Assembly: GCF_001590785.1 (NCBI RefSeq)
Contig: NZ_LTAO01000023.1
Location: 187,142 to 251,141 of the forward strand
Direction: 5' to 3'
Source: Alkalihalobacillus trypoxylicola
Lineage (GTDB): Bacteria; Bacillota; Bacilli; Bacillales; Bacillaceae_D
Length of the DNA stretch: 64,000 bases
The notes under the pieces are model-generated. The model had not been told where the DNA came from. It ran no database searches and saw only the letters and a list, made by a program, of their open reading frames with translations. The position numbers were made by a program, and so were the translations under genes. Every line of letters starts with the position of its first letter. Positions within the stretch are counted from its first letter, which is position 1. Positions 56,419 through 64,000 of the stretch are shown piece after piece.

Positions 56419-57417
56419 CTAAACAATGGTCTCTTCTACAATAACAGACCAACCTTTACCTTTATAAGCATTATAGCCTTCTGTTAGACTATACGCATAA
56501 ATACTGTTGTCTTCAATGGTATAACCTCTTGTTTCTTTTCCAGAAAGGATTTGCTGTACAGCTTGCAGTGAGGTTAAAGATTTTTTTAAGATTTCTTCAC
56601 GATTTTTGGAGGCTATCACATAACCTTCTGAATTAATCACATACAAATGGCTGTTTGCATCTATTTTAACTCGCTCAATGATATCGTAAATATATTCCCA
56701 ATTAAAACGGGTCGTGAACACACCAATCACTTCACCAGCATTATTTCGAACTGGACTCGAATAGCCGATCGTATAACCTTCTACTACATCGGAATAGTAT
56801 AAATCAGTCACATAAACATCATTGGATTCTACCGTTTTTTGAAACCAAGTTCGGTTTGATACATCTTTTCCTACTTGCTTAGAATTCTTTGCAGCTGCCA
56901 CTACTTTCCCATTTATATCAACAACAAGCAAATCGAAATAAACTTCATAAATATTATAAATGTTCTCCATTAGTGCCTCTGCAGCTTGCTTCGTTTCATT
57001 TGATGAATTTAATAAGCTTTCTTTAATAGCATCAAACGTTGCCCAGGCCTGAACGTCACAGTTTCTTTCAAATAAGTTACGATCAATTTTATCAATTGTA
57101 TCGTAAGCAACATCTACTGTACGAACAGCCATTATTTCATTTGCTTTGTTTTGAATACGATTGATCAGATCTTCACTTTCGTTACTTGCATTTAAGCTAT
57201 CCTCTGCAAATTTCTTTATTTCTGTTGCTACAACAGCAAATCCTCGCCCTGCATCTCCTGCTCGAGCTGCTTCAATGCCAGAATTTAAAGCCAAAATATT
57301 CGATTTCATCGATATATCCTTTATATTCTTCATCGTATTTTGCATATTTTGATTATCTTTCTTTAATTCGTTCATTAATATAGAAACATTCAAATTTTTT
57401 TCGAGTGTTTTTTCCAT
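56419..57417 (-). CDS. Soluble chemoreceptor-like protein with C-terminal Cache domain
   Basis: 332 residues. First about 100 residues: the tip and hairpin of a methyl-accepting chemotaxis signalling domain ([36 protein letters not shown]). Then a helical linker and, from about 150 on, a double-Cache-like sensor ([66 protein letters not shown]). No signal peptide or membrane helix. The order is the reverse of standard receptors, where Cache is extracellular and N-terminal. ATG 57417 has 9 bases to GAGGAG. Probably a cytosolic ligand sensor. Partner unknown. Confidence 0.8.
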   Translation of the reverse strand: MEKTLEKNLNVSILMNELKKDNQNMQNTMKNIKDISMKSNILALNSGIEAARAGDAGRGFAVVATEIKKFAEDSLNASNESEDLINRIQNKANEIMAVRTVDVAYDTIDKIDRNLFERNCDVQAWATFDAIKESLLNSSNETKQAAEALMENIYNIYEVYFDLLVVDINGKVVAAAKNSKQVGKDVSNRTWFQKTVESNDVYVTDLYYSDVVEGYTIGYSSPVRNNAGEVIGVFTTRFNWEYIYDIIERVKIDANSHLYVINSEGYVIASKNREEILKKSLTSLQAVQQILSGKETRGYTIEDNSIYAYSLTEGYNAYKGKGWSVIVEETIV

Positions 57418-57597
57418 TACCACCATCTCCTCATTGAAAATTTTAACAGAAAAACAGACTTTTGTCCTATAATAAAAACCATTTTTTAGTATAATTGGAT
57501 TATATCATAATCATTTCAGAAAATGTTATCTCTCTATTAAAACTATTTCGAATATTTACTAGTCCTATTGTCTCTTCTACACTTTTTTTTAATATTA

Positions 57598-57637
57598 AAA
57601 AAAGGCTATCTGATTAGCTGCTAGCTACCAAATAACC
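57598..57637 (-). terminator. Terminator of the TraB-family gene
   Basis: GGTTAT/ATAGCC stem with TAGCT/AGCTA inner pairing, followed by seven Ts on the minus strand. Confidence 0.65.
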
Positions 57638-57657
57638 TCTCCCAAAGCATTCTCCTT

Positions 57658-58827
57658 TTAGAATAAATTATCAAAGAAGACTCTCACTACATCGGCTCCA
57701 CCTATGAATGTACCTAAGGCACTACCTATATTAGCTAAAAGGACAATTAATAATATTCTTGTCACTTTATTTTTCCAAAACCCTTTCACTGAATGCACAT
57801 CTTCAGAAAGACTTTCAAAATCTCGCACGCTCGGTTTATTAAAATAGGCCTGTACTAATCCAGCTAACAAACCAGCGGATATTAAAGGGTTTAATGAACT
57901 AAAAGGAGCTACAATAAAGGCCGTAACAATTGAAAGTGGATGTCCTAATGCTACAGTGGCTCCAATAGCAGCCAAAGAGCCGTTCCATAATATCCAGCTC
58001 AACGTTTGCTGCATACCAGCATCAGGATTGGACCAGAAAGTAAAAGCAATAATTCCAATGATAAAAAGTGGAATCAGCCAACCAATCATTTTCGGCCACT
58101 TTGGTTTAGGTGGTCTTTCATTTAATTGTTTAATATTTTGCTCATTATGTATTTCTTCTGTTATACCTGGAACATGCGCAGCCCCTAATACCGCTACCAC
58201 TTTTTGACCAGGAGCCGTCTTTATATGATGTGCTAAATATTGATCTCTTTCATCAATTAACGGTTTCTTTAGGCGGGGAAAGGTGTCTGTTAAATCTTTA
58301 AGCATCGCATTTAACATATCCTTCGATTTCATTTTTTCAACTTCTTCTTCCGTCAAAGATTCATTACTGAAGATAGAGCCTACTATTTGATACAGAAGGT
58401 CGACTTTTCCTCTTAAACCAATTTGATTCCATATTCTAGAGAACGTAATTTGAATATTTCGGTCCGCTAGAACTAGCTCAGCTCCTACTTCTTTGGCTGA
58501 TTCAATACCCTGTATCATTTCTTGCCCAGGCTTTACATCAAATTGCTTAGCCATTCTATTTTGGAAGGAAGAAATAGCTAGGTTCATTAATAAAAATGTC
58601 GCTTTTTTTTCCTTAATTACCTTGAATATGTCCATATCTTTCCACTTGTTACGATTTTGTATAGATTGGTATCTTTGTTCATCTAATTCAATACAAACCG
58701 AATCTGGTCTTTCTGTCGCGATAACCTCTTTAACTTGCTCAGCACTTTGTTTGGAAACATGAGCTGTACCAATTAAAATAATTTCTTTGTCGTCAAGCAT
58801 TAGCCTTGTTATATTCTCTTCAGACAT
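57658..58827 (-). CDS. TraB/PrgY-family membrane protein
   Basis: 389 residues from ATG 58827 (AGGGGAG just upstream). The N-terminal TraB domain has EIILIGTAHVSKQSAEQV and the paired KVVAVLGAAHVPGI motif with conserved Gly-His. The C-terminal half (about 225-389) has four to five helices. In enterococci PrgY/TraB limits peptide pheromone activity. In other Bacilli the family is functionally uncharacterised, possibly metalloprotease-like. No pheromone plasmid genes are nearby, so the role is left open. Confidence 0.85.
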   Translation of the reverse strand: MSEENITRLMLDDKEIILIGTAHVSKQSAEQVKEVIATERPDSVCIELDEQRYQSIQNRNKWKDMDIFKVIKEKKATFLLMNLAISSFQNRMAKQFDVKPGQEMIQGIESAKEVGAELVLADRNIQITFSRIWNQIGLRGKVDLLYQIVGSIFSNESLTEEEVEKMKSKDMLNAMLKDLTDTFPRLKKPLIDERDQYLAHHIKTAPGQKVVAVLGAAHVPGITEEIHNEQNIKQLNERPPKPKWPKMIGWLIPLFIIGIIAFTFWSNPDAGMQQTLSWILWNGSLAAIGATVALGHPLSIVTAFIVAPFSSLNPLISAGLLAGLVQAYFNKPSVRDFESLSEDVHSVKGFWKNKVTRILLIVLLANIGSALGTFIGGADVVRVFFDNLF

Positions 58828-59023
58828 GGACTCCCCTGCCTTTATCATTTTCTTTGTATTATACAACTTTTATCTATAGTTGTATCTTATCCGATGAAAT
58901 CATTCTTTGCAAAATATGACTACTTTTATCTAGTTAAAATTTTTTTCTCCCCTTTTATATTATATGATGGCTGTTCTGTTACTATTAATCTTGAAAACAA
59001 ATAAATTATTTTATAGCAAAAAG

Positions 59024-59049
59024 TGAAATCTTTTTATTTTATAAACGTC
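59024..59049 (+). promoter_or_regulatory. ECF-type autoregulatory promoter
   Basis: TGAAAT (59024-59029), 16-base spacer, CGTC (59046-59049), about 46 bases before the sigma gene start. Good fit to Bacillus ECF consensus TGAAAC-N16-CGTC. Confidence 0.7.
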
Positions 59050-59094
59050 AACTTATATGTAAAGAAAATCATTTGTAAAAGGGAGGTGCCCTGT

Positions 59095-59652
59095 GTGGAG
59101 GAGCATTGGATTAAAGAAATTAAAAAAGGGGATTTACACTATTTTGAGAAAATCATAGAAAAGTACAAAAACCCTCTTTATGCAACCATTTTAAGAATGA
59201 CCAAAAATCCAGAAGATGCTCAAGACCTTTTACAAGAAGTTTTTATTAAACTGTATCGCCAAATAGATAAATATAATGGAAATGGTAGTTTTGCAGGCTG
59301 GTTACACCGTGTTACCGTTAACCATTGCTTAGATACTTTCAGAAAGCATGAATATAAAATAAAAAAAGAAGAGATACAGGATTATGCCTCTGAGGAATCT
59401 CAGCAGCCTGATGTCATTTACTTACAAAAAGAAAATCAACGGCAATTGGAGAAATTAATATCTTCCTTACCTGAAGACGAACGATTTATTATTTTATTAC
59501 GATACAGTAACGAACTGAGTTATGAAGAAATTGCCGAAAGCTTAAATATTCCTGTTACCACTGTTAGAAACAAGCTTCATCGAGCCAAGAAGAAAATGCG
59601 ACAAAACCTTAAACAGAAGGGAGAGTACTTCTATGACCTGTCCATCAAATGA
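59095..59652 (+). CDS. ECF RNA polymerase sigma factor
   Basis: 185 residues from GTG 59095, with GGGAGGTG six bases upstream. The open frame begins 24 codons earlier, inside the promoter. Region 2: EKIIEKYKNPLYATILRMTKNPEDAQDLLQEVFIKLYRQI and SFAGWLHRVTVNHCLDTFRKHE. Region 4: LPEDERFIILLRYSNELSYEEIAESLNIPVTTVRNKLHRAKKKMRQ. Overlaps its anti-sigma gene by 20 bases. A promoter of matching ECF type lies upstream, predicting autoregulation. Target regulon unknown; envelope stress is the common theme in the family. Confidence 0.93.
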   Translation: MEEHWIKEIKKGDLHYFEKIIEKYKNPLYATILRMTKNPEDAQDLLQEVFIKLYRQIDKYNGNGSFAGWLHRVTVNHCLDTFRKHEYKIKKEEIQDYASEESQQPDVIYLQKENQRQLEKLISSLPEDERFIILLRYSNELSYEEIAESLNIPVTTVRNKLHRAKKKMRQNLKQKGEYFYDLSIK

Positions 59653-61243
59653 CGAACTTTCTCAGTATGTAGACGAACTTTTATCACAAAGTGAACATGC
59701 AACCATAGAGAAACATCTTCCTCATTGTCATGAATGCAGAAAAGTGGTCACCCATTATCAAAAGGAAAACCAATTTATTAAGCAAACATTGAAAGAACCG
59801 GTCCTCCCCGCTTCCTTTCAAACTCAATTATTAGATACATTAAAACCTATACAAATAAAGAAAAAGCAAGCTAGACAGAAACCAATGAAACTAGTTTTAA
59901 TTGCGGCCTGTTTCCTTTTGGCAGTGACTTCTATTCCTTTAACCTTCCAAACAGCGATTGGTGATTGGCTTGAGAATGTCTTTACCTCAAATGGAGGAAT
60001 TGATCCAGGATTACGAGTGGCCTCGGAAGATGGTTTTATCGAAAGTGTAAATAAGAAGAGCATTGATGAAAACCTTACTTTTCAAATTGACGATATTATT
60101 GCCGACCAAACAAGAATTGCTTTCTCCTATCAAATATTAGACAGAAAAGGACAGTCCTTAGATCCGTACGTCGATTTATCAGATCATCGAAATGATATTG
60201 TCGTTAAGGATGAGGACAATCAGACCATTCCTTTATCTGGATACAGCTGGGGCTATCAGGATCACTTTGGCCTTTTGGAATTTTCATTGCCTGTTACTGA
60301 GAAATTAAAAGAAAAATTAACGGTAGAGCTTAACATCCATTATATCCATGGACGAGAAGGTAATTGGACTTTAAATCTTCCTGTTGATTTATCGAAAAGT
60401 TTAGCCGCAACCGAGGTTATTGACTTAAAAGAGCACCAAATCCATACAAATGGAATAGAGCTTTCCTTAAGTTCGGCAAGGTTTTCTCCTTCTGCCAGTG
60501 AATTAATTTATGATACCAAAATTAGTGAGGAGGAGATGGAGGCCACTAAAAAAAATATTCGCGAGCTGCATAAAAAATTTGGAATTAGTATGTTTGGAGC
60601 TTTTCCTTATGTCGGTAACCAAATCCAATACCACATCAAAAACGATCAAGAACAACTAGTTTATCAGCATAATATCTTCTCTAACGGTTACCCAACTACT
60701 GTTGGTCATTTATATTCCTTTGCTGAGGAAATAAAAGATTTCGGTCAAGAAAGATGGATGGATACTTTTATACCGCAAAAGGATGCATCGCTCTCCTTTG
60801 CGCTAACTGGTATTTTCAAAATGGAACCAGCCAATTTTTCAATAAGCTTTTCACCTGAGGAGCTTCATAACGGTCCTATTGAATTTGAATATGAAGGAAA
60901 CTATATGTCGATTAAAGAAGCTCAGTTAAATACGAACTATCATTATCAACAGTTTACTTTACCAGCTGAAGAGAATTCTATTGTGATTGAGATTGAAGGT
61001 TCAAAGGAGGAGCAGTCAAGCGAACTAGGTCACTGGGTCATGACGAATGAAAAGGGACTTGCATCCATACCTGATAACGAAGGTCTATTCTTAGATGAGC
61101 AAGACAAAAACGGACGTCAAAAAATGGCTTTTTCACTCACCTCCTTCGATTTTGAAGAGATGCCAGAAGAGCTAACCCTACATCTTGTATCTGTGAAACG
61201 CTTTTATCCTTTAACTGAACCGTGGGAAATTCCCATCAAATAA
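59633..61243 (+). CDS. Zinc-finger anti-sigma factor with DUF4179-type extracellular domain
   Basis: 536 residues. N-terminal anti-sigma zinc motif H-x3-C-x2-C in HLPHCHEC with Cys3 as a further ligand, then an amphipathic segment, one transmembrane helix (about 86-106), and about 425 extracellular residues: a DUF4179-like beta domain (GGIDPGLRVASEDGFIESVNKKSIDENLTFQIDDIIADQTRIAFSY) plus further beta domains. It should hold the preceding sigma factor at the membrane until an external cue triggers release. RBS GGGAG lies within the sigma gene. A family B repeat follows the stop. Confidence 0.88.
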   Translation: MTCPSNDELSQYVDELLSQSEHATIEKHLPHCHECRKVVTHYQKENQFIKQTLKEPVLPASFQTQLLDTLKPIQIKKKQARQKPMKLVLIAACFLLAVTSIPLTFQTAIGDWLENVFTSNGGIDPGLRVASEDGFIESVNKKSIDENLTFQIDDIIADQTRIAFSYQILDRKGQSLDPYVDLSDHRNDIVVKDEDNQTIPLSGYSWGYQDHFGLLEFSLPVTEKLKEKLTVELNIHYIHGREGNWTLNLPVDLSKSLAATEVIDLKEHQIHTNGIELSLSSARFSPSASELIYDTKISEEEMEATKKNIRELHKKFGISMFGAFPYVGNQIQYHIKNDQEQLVYQHNIFSNGYPTTVGHLYSFAEEIKDFGQERWMDTFIPQKDASLSFALTGIFKMEPANFSISFSPEELHNGPIEFEYEGNYMSIKEAQLNTNYHYQQFTLPAEENSIVIEIEGSKEEQSSELGHWVMTNEKGLASIPDNEGLFLDEQDKNGRQKMAFSLTSFDFEEMPEELTLHLVSVKRFYPLTEPWEIPIK

Positions 61244-61249
61244 ATGGAA

Positions 61250-61572
61250 GAAGTCCGGGACAACACCTGTTTAAAATAACCACATGAGAGATAATTGAAA
61301 TGATGTGTAATGGATGCAAACATCAACAACAAACCATGAACCCTCCTTACTGTGAAAAGGAGGGTTTTTTGATCGGGTAGATTCACAATGAAAATGGTAA
61401 GCTAGCGGACACAAGACATGGTGATTCCAGTCGGAGGAAGTGATTATGCCGAAATCCACTTTTATAAAAGTTCATTCGGCAGCACCCCACCGGACTGAAC
61501 TGTCTTGGGGTAGCGAACAGCCGGGTACCTAACATGTGAGGAAACATTCGTTCAAAAGATGGTCTCATCCTC
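61250..61572 (+). repeat. Family B repeat, copy B5
   Basis: Full-length: GTCCGGGACAACACCTG, ATGGATGCAAACATC, terminator hairpin AACCCTCCTTAC/AAAGGAGGGTT plus six Ts (61337-61370), CTAGCGGACACAAGACATGG, TCCAGTCGGAGGAAGTG, GCCGAAATCCACTT, CGGCAGCACCCCACCGGAC, CTAACATGTGAGG, ending GGTCTCATCC. Between convergent genes. Confidence 0.8.
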
Positions 61573-61578
61573 GATTTA

Positions 61579-63489
61579 TTAATAAATCGCTTCACGAACT
61601 TGTTTGATATAAAAATGACGAACAACTAGGAAGTAAACAATCTGTATGAATGCAAAAAATAATAGCACAGTCAGCGTTTCTTTTAATAAATTCGTTTGAA
61701 AGGCATTGGACAGTGCATTTAAGGCAACAAAACCATGAATGAGAGCAACGAGAATCGGACTAAAAAATAGCAGACCAATCTGTCGATTCAAAATTCTTTT
61801 CAGCTCTCTGTCTGTTAGGCCCATTCTCGATATTGATTTAAATTTCTGCTTATCAATTTCAATATCACTATATAGTCTAAAGTATAAAAAGCTTCCAGAG
61901 CAGACAAAAAAGACAATCCCTATAAATAATCCAATAAAGAGTAATTGGCCAAAGCTTTGCTTAAAAAGAATAGATGTATATTCTGTTGCAAATACTTTGG
62001 TAGAATCGATCTCGCTATTAATATCTTCACCGAATAAAAATAGAGTTTCCTCACTCACCTGCTCCATTTCATTCCATGCCACATAAACATTTTCGAAGCT
62101 CTTTTCCTCTAGTAAATCTTCTTGAAGATGATCCGGAATAATATAGTACAAATAATTTCCAAGTGCATCACTTTCTATTAATCGATTAGGGTAAATGTCC
62201 CCAGCTTCTAAAAATTGCAAAGGGATATCTAGTTGCTCTTCCACTCCAAACAAATAGCCATTCGGGGCTGCCGCTATCACGATTTCGTTTCTGTCTAAAG
62301 ATAGAAGTTCCTCGTCCATCATATTAGCCATCTTATTATATTGAGATTGTGTCAGAATCATTAATGAACTGTTTAATGCACTATTAATAGAATAGAATGG
62401 TCTGATAAGCTCTACCTTTTCAGCATTTATCCCATAATCAGCTATTAACTCATCTACATAACCGATTTCCTCTTCTATATTGGCTGTATTTTCCTCGTTT
62501 TCAGCTATATCTTCGCTGTAGGTTACCATCGGACTTATTCCATAAAACTGATTAGAAAACATATTCTGAACTCCATATAATGTTCCAATGGCACTAAATG
62601 CTACAGTTGAAATGATGGCAACCATAAAAAAAGTTCTTGCATTATCTTTCATACGAAAGGATAAATCAGAAAATAAAATCATATTGGTTTCTTTCCAGTA
62701 AATAGAGGTCCTTTTCTTTAGAAACCTTATGATGAAAACACTTAGTTGGGTGAATAAAAAATACGTTCCAATAATGACGAGTATAATAACCGGTATCATC
62801 GCAAGGAAGACTTCTACTCCCTGAGATGTGATAGCAAAATAATAGCCTGTTCCTAATAATAAAAGGGTTAGTATACTCAAGATGAAAGAGCTTTTTGGTT
62901 CTCCTTCTGATTTGTTACTACCCTTAATTAAATCAATCGGTTTTCCGCTTTTGAGAACGATGGAAACAAAGAAAGAAATCATTAAAAATAATCCGCTAAA
63001 TGCTCCAACGGTTGTAATGATTGCTCTAGTCGGAAAATAGAAAGCAAGATTTTCTCTTAATACTAATACGTTTTCAGCTAGAAGCATGATCGCTTTTGCA
63101 AAGACTAGCCCTAAAAGAACTCCTCCGATGGTCGCAAAAAAACCAATGACGATATTTTCTAAAAAAACTAGCTTGCGCATTTGATTTGGTGAAATCCCTT
63201 GCATAACCAGCAAGCCAAATTCTTTTTTTCTCGACTTCAAAAAAGCACTCATTGAATACAAAACAAAAAATATAGAAAACAAATAGATAATAACTTGGGC
63301 CACATTCATTCCAACAGCTGCTTGTTGAATCAATCCATCCTCCAGCACACTTGCTTGGAGTAATGGATGATAAGCGAAAATTGCAAAGGAAAAAAAGACC
63401 ATCACCATAAACAAGCTACTTAGAAAATATCCAGCGTATAGCTTTTTGTTACGTTTTACATTATTAAAGGCGAATTGACGAAAGGTCAT
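61579..63489 (-). CDS. Bce-type ABC transporter permease (FtsX-like, antimicrobial peptide)
   Basis: 636 residues, ten predicted helices and a large extracellular loop of about 200 residues (about 305-520) between helices 7 and 8, the BceB layout. N-terminal MTFRQFAFNNVKRNKKLYAGYFLSS and KEFGLLVMQGISPNQMRKLVFLENIVIG mark the first FtsX domain. The start at 63489 overlaps the ATPase gene by 26 bases. Such transporters remove peptide antibiotics from lipid II-cycle intermediates. No kinase or regulator for this copy is seen before the window edge. Confidence 0.9.
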   Translation of the reverse strand: MTFRQFAFNNVKRNKKLYAGYFLSSLFMVMVFFSFAIFAYHPLLQASVLEDGLIQQAAVGMNVAQVIIYLFSIFFVLYSMSAFLKSRKKEFGLLVMQGISPNQMRKLVFLENIVIGFFATIGGVLLGLVFAKAIMLLAENVLVLRENLAFYFPTRAIITTVGAFSGLFLMISFFVSIVLKSGKPIDLIKGSNKSEGEPKSSFILSILTLLLLGTGYYFAITSQGVEVFLAMIPVIILVIIGTYFLFTQLSVFIIRFLKKRTSIYWKETNMILFSDLSFRMKDNARTFFMVAIISTVAFSAIGTLYGVQNMFSNQFYGISPMVTYSEDIAENEENTANIEEEIGYVDELIADYGINAEKVELIRPFYSINSALNSSLMILTQSQYNKMANMMDEELLSLDRNEIVIAAAPNGYLFGVEEQLDIPLQFLEAGDIYPNRLIESDALGNYLYYIIPDHLQEDLLEEKSFENVYVAWNEMEQVSEETLFLFGEDINSEIDSTKVFATEYTSILFKQSFGQLLFIGLFIGIVFFVCSGSFLYFRLYSDIEIDKQKFKSISRMGLTDRELKRILNRQIGLLFFSPILVALIHGFVALNALSNAFQTNLLKETLTVLLFFAFIQIVYFLVVRHFYIKQVREAIY

Positions 63490-64000
63490 GTGTATTCCCC
63501 CCTAATATAGAAAGAGTATCGATAATCTGCTGAAAAAAAGCTTGGCGATTATCACCTTTATACATTTCAGAATACAGCTCACCATCACGTATAAAAATAA
63601 CTCGGTCACAATAACTCGCTGCAAGGGGATCATGAGTAACAAGCATCATCGTCGTTTTCTCTGTTTTATTTAGATTTTGTAGCATTTCCATTACATCTTT
63701 TGAGGCTTTAGAATCTAAATTCCCTGTTGGTTCATCTGCTAATAACAGCTTGGGTTTATGAATCATTGCTCGGGAAATGGCCACTCTCTGTGCTTGTCCT
63801 CCAGAAATTTCATAAATTCGCTTTTTCATAATACTTTCAATGCCTAGCTTTTTTGCTATTTCAGAAGCTAGCTCTTTCATTTCCCTGACTTTTGTTCCAT
63901 CTAATGTTAGGGGAAGGACCATATTTTCTTCCACGGTCAAGGTGTGAAGTAAATTAAAATCCTGAAAAACAAAACCCAGCTCTCTTCGCCGAAATTTTGC
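63464..64000 (-). CDS. Bce-type ABC transporter ATP-binding protein (5' end beyond window)
   Basis: The reading frame continues to the window edge: upstream of the internal ATG 63940 it encodes FRRRELGFVFQDFNLLHTLTVEENM, the Q-loop region. Signature ISGGQAQRVAISRAM, Walker B LLLADEPTGNLDS and switch VTHDPLAASYCDR are present. Walker A is outside the window. The ending overlaps the permease start. Closest type is BceA/MacB-family ATPases. About 75 N-terminal residues are missing. Confidence 0.92.
   Translation of the reverse strand, partial: AKFRRRELGFVFQDFNLLHTLTVEENMVLPLTLDGTKVREMKELASEIAKKLGIESIMKKRIYEISGGQAQRVAISRAMIHKPKLLLADEPTGNLDSKASKDVMEMLQNLNKTEKTTMMLVTHDPLAASYCDRVIFIRDGELYSEMYKGDNRQAFFQQIIDTLSILGGNTHDLSSIRL

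Noticed and set aside
59023-59094. Upstream ATG start for the second ECF sigma factor
   Set aside because: It would start within the predicted promoter. GTG 59095 has GGGAGGTG upstream and the right length.
61204-61625. Short ORFs of 60-80 codons on the minus strand
   Set aside because: They lie in the family B repeat and the end of the anti-sigma gene; no RBS.

Overview
The window looks like chromosomal DNA of a low-GC, Gram-positive, spore-former-type bacterium of the family Bacillaceae. The basis is the AT-rich composition, strong GGAGG-type ribosome binding sites, frequent TTG/GTG starts, many intrinsic terminators, and gene sets arranged as in Bacillus (mntABCD, ganRSPQAB, adeR-ald, azlCD). 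I cannot name a species. No rRNA, tRNA, CRISPR array, transposase or prophage gene was found. The mobile-looking DNA consists of two families of short non-coding repeats.

Layout. 1-1.9 kb: a two-component system upstream of the first codons of an ABC transporter (antimicrobial-peptide type). 2.0-2.45 kb: a composite repeat of family A, then fosX (fosfomycin hydrolase). 2.9-7.2 kb: a DUF4375-like gene and the manganese uptake operon mntABCD with a well-conserved MntR box. 7.3-9.4 kb: a YtrA-type GntR regulator with its ABC pair. 9.5-10 kb: a second composite family A repeat. 10.2-20.2 kb: a frameshifted HAD phosphatase, two acetyltransferases, a BCCT betaine-type transporter, an ECF sigma/anti-sigma pair, a spermidine-synthase-like methyltransferase, folD behind a ZTP riboswitch, an SMP-30 lactonase and a Cof-type phosphatase. 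20.3-29.9 kb: a complete galactan utilisation cluster, ganR-ganSPQAB, whose galactanase carries a sortase anchor. 30.4-34.1 kb: small metabolic and hypothetical genes. 34.4-44.9 kb: helD-like helicase, TrmB-azlCD, DsbA-like oxidoreductase, a TetR/MFS divergent pair, ald-adeR. 45-53.8 kb: an ABC-2 exporter pair whose promoter copies that of the GntR operon, dedA, orphan eutH, proC, rlmN with a short leader ORF, and a GltS-type permease. 54-64 kb: a large catalase, an unusual soluble chemoreceptor-like protein, a TraB-family protein, a second ECF sigma/anti-sigma pair and a second Bce-type ABC transporter that runs off the window end.

How it works together. The best integrated unit is galactan use: the wall-anchored GH53 galactanase cuts galactan outside, GanSPQ imports the oligosaccharides, GanA (GH42) cleaves them inside, and GanR represses through a palindrome found before both ganR and ganS. 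Several loci concern cell-envelope or antibiotic stress (two Bce-like systems, FosX, two ECF systems, BcrC-like phosphatase, DedA, two GntR/ABC modules). Others concern metal, osmotic and oxidative stress (Mnt, BCCT, catalase).

Most unusual features: two repeat families (A with a long nested stem and inverted-repeat-like ends; B containing a terminator hairpin with a compensatory base change), a duplicated GntR-type promoter/operator in front of an exporter that has no regulator of its own, four GTCAC half-sites at one-helical-turn spacing, a frameshifted HAD gene, an acetyltransferase without a usable start codon, and a cytosolic protein with the order chemoreceptor hairpin then Cache domain.
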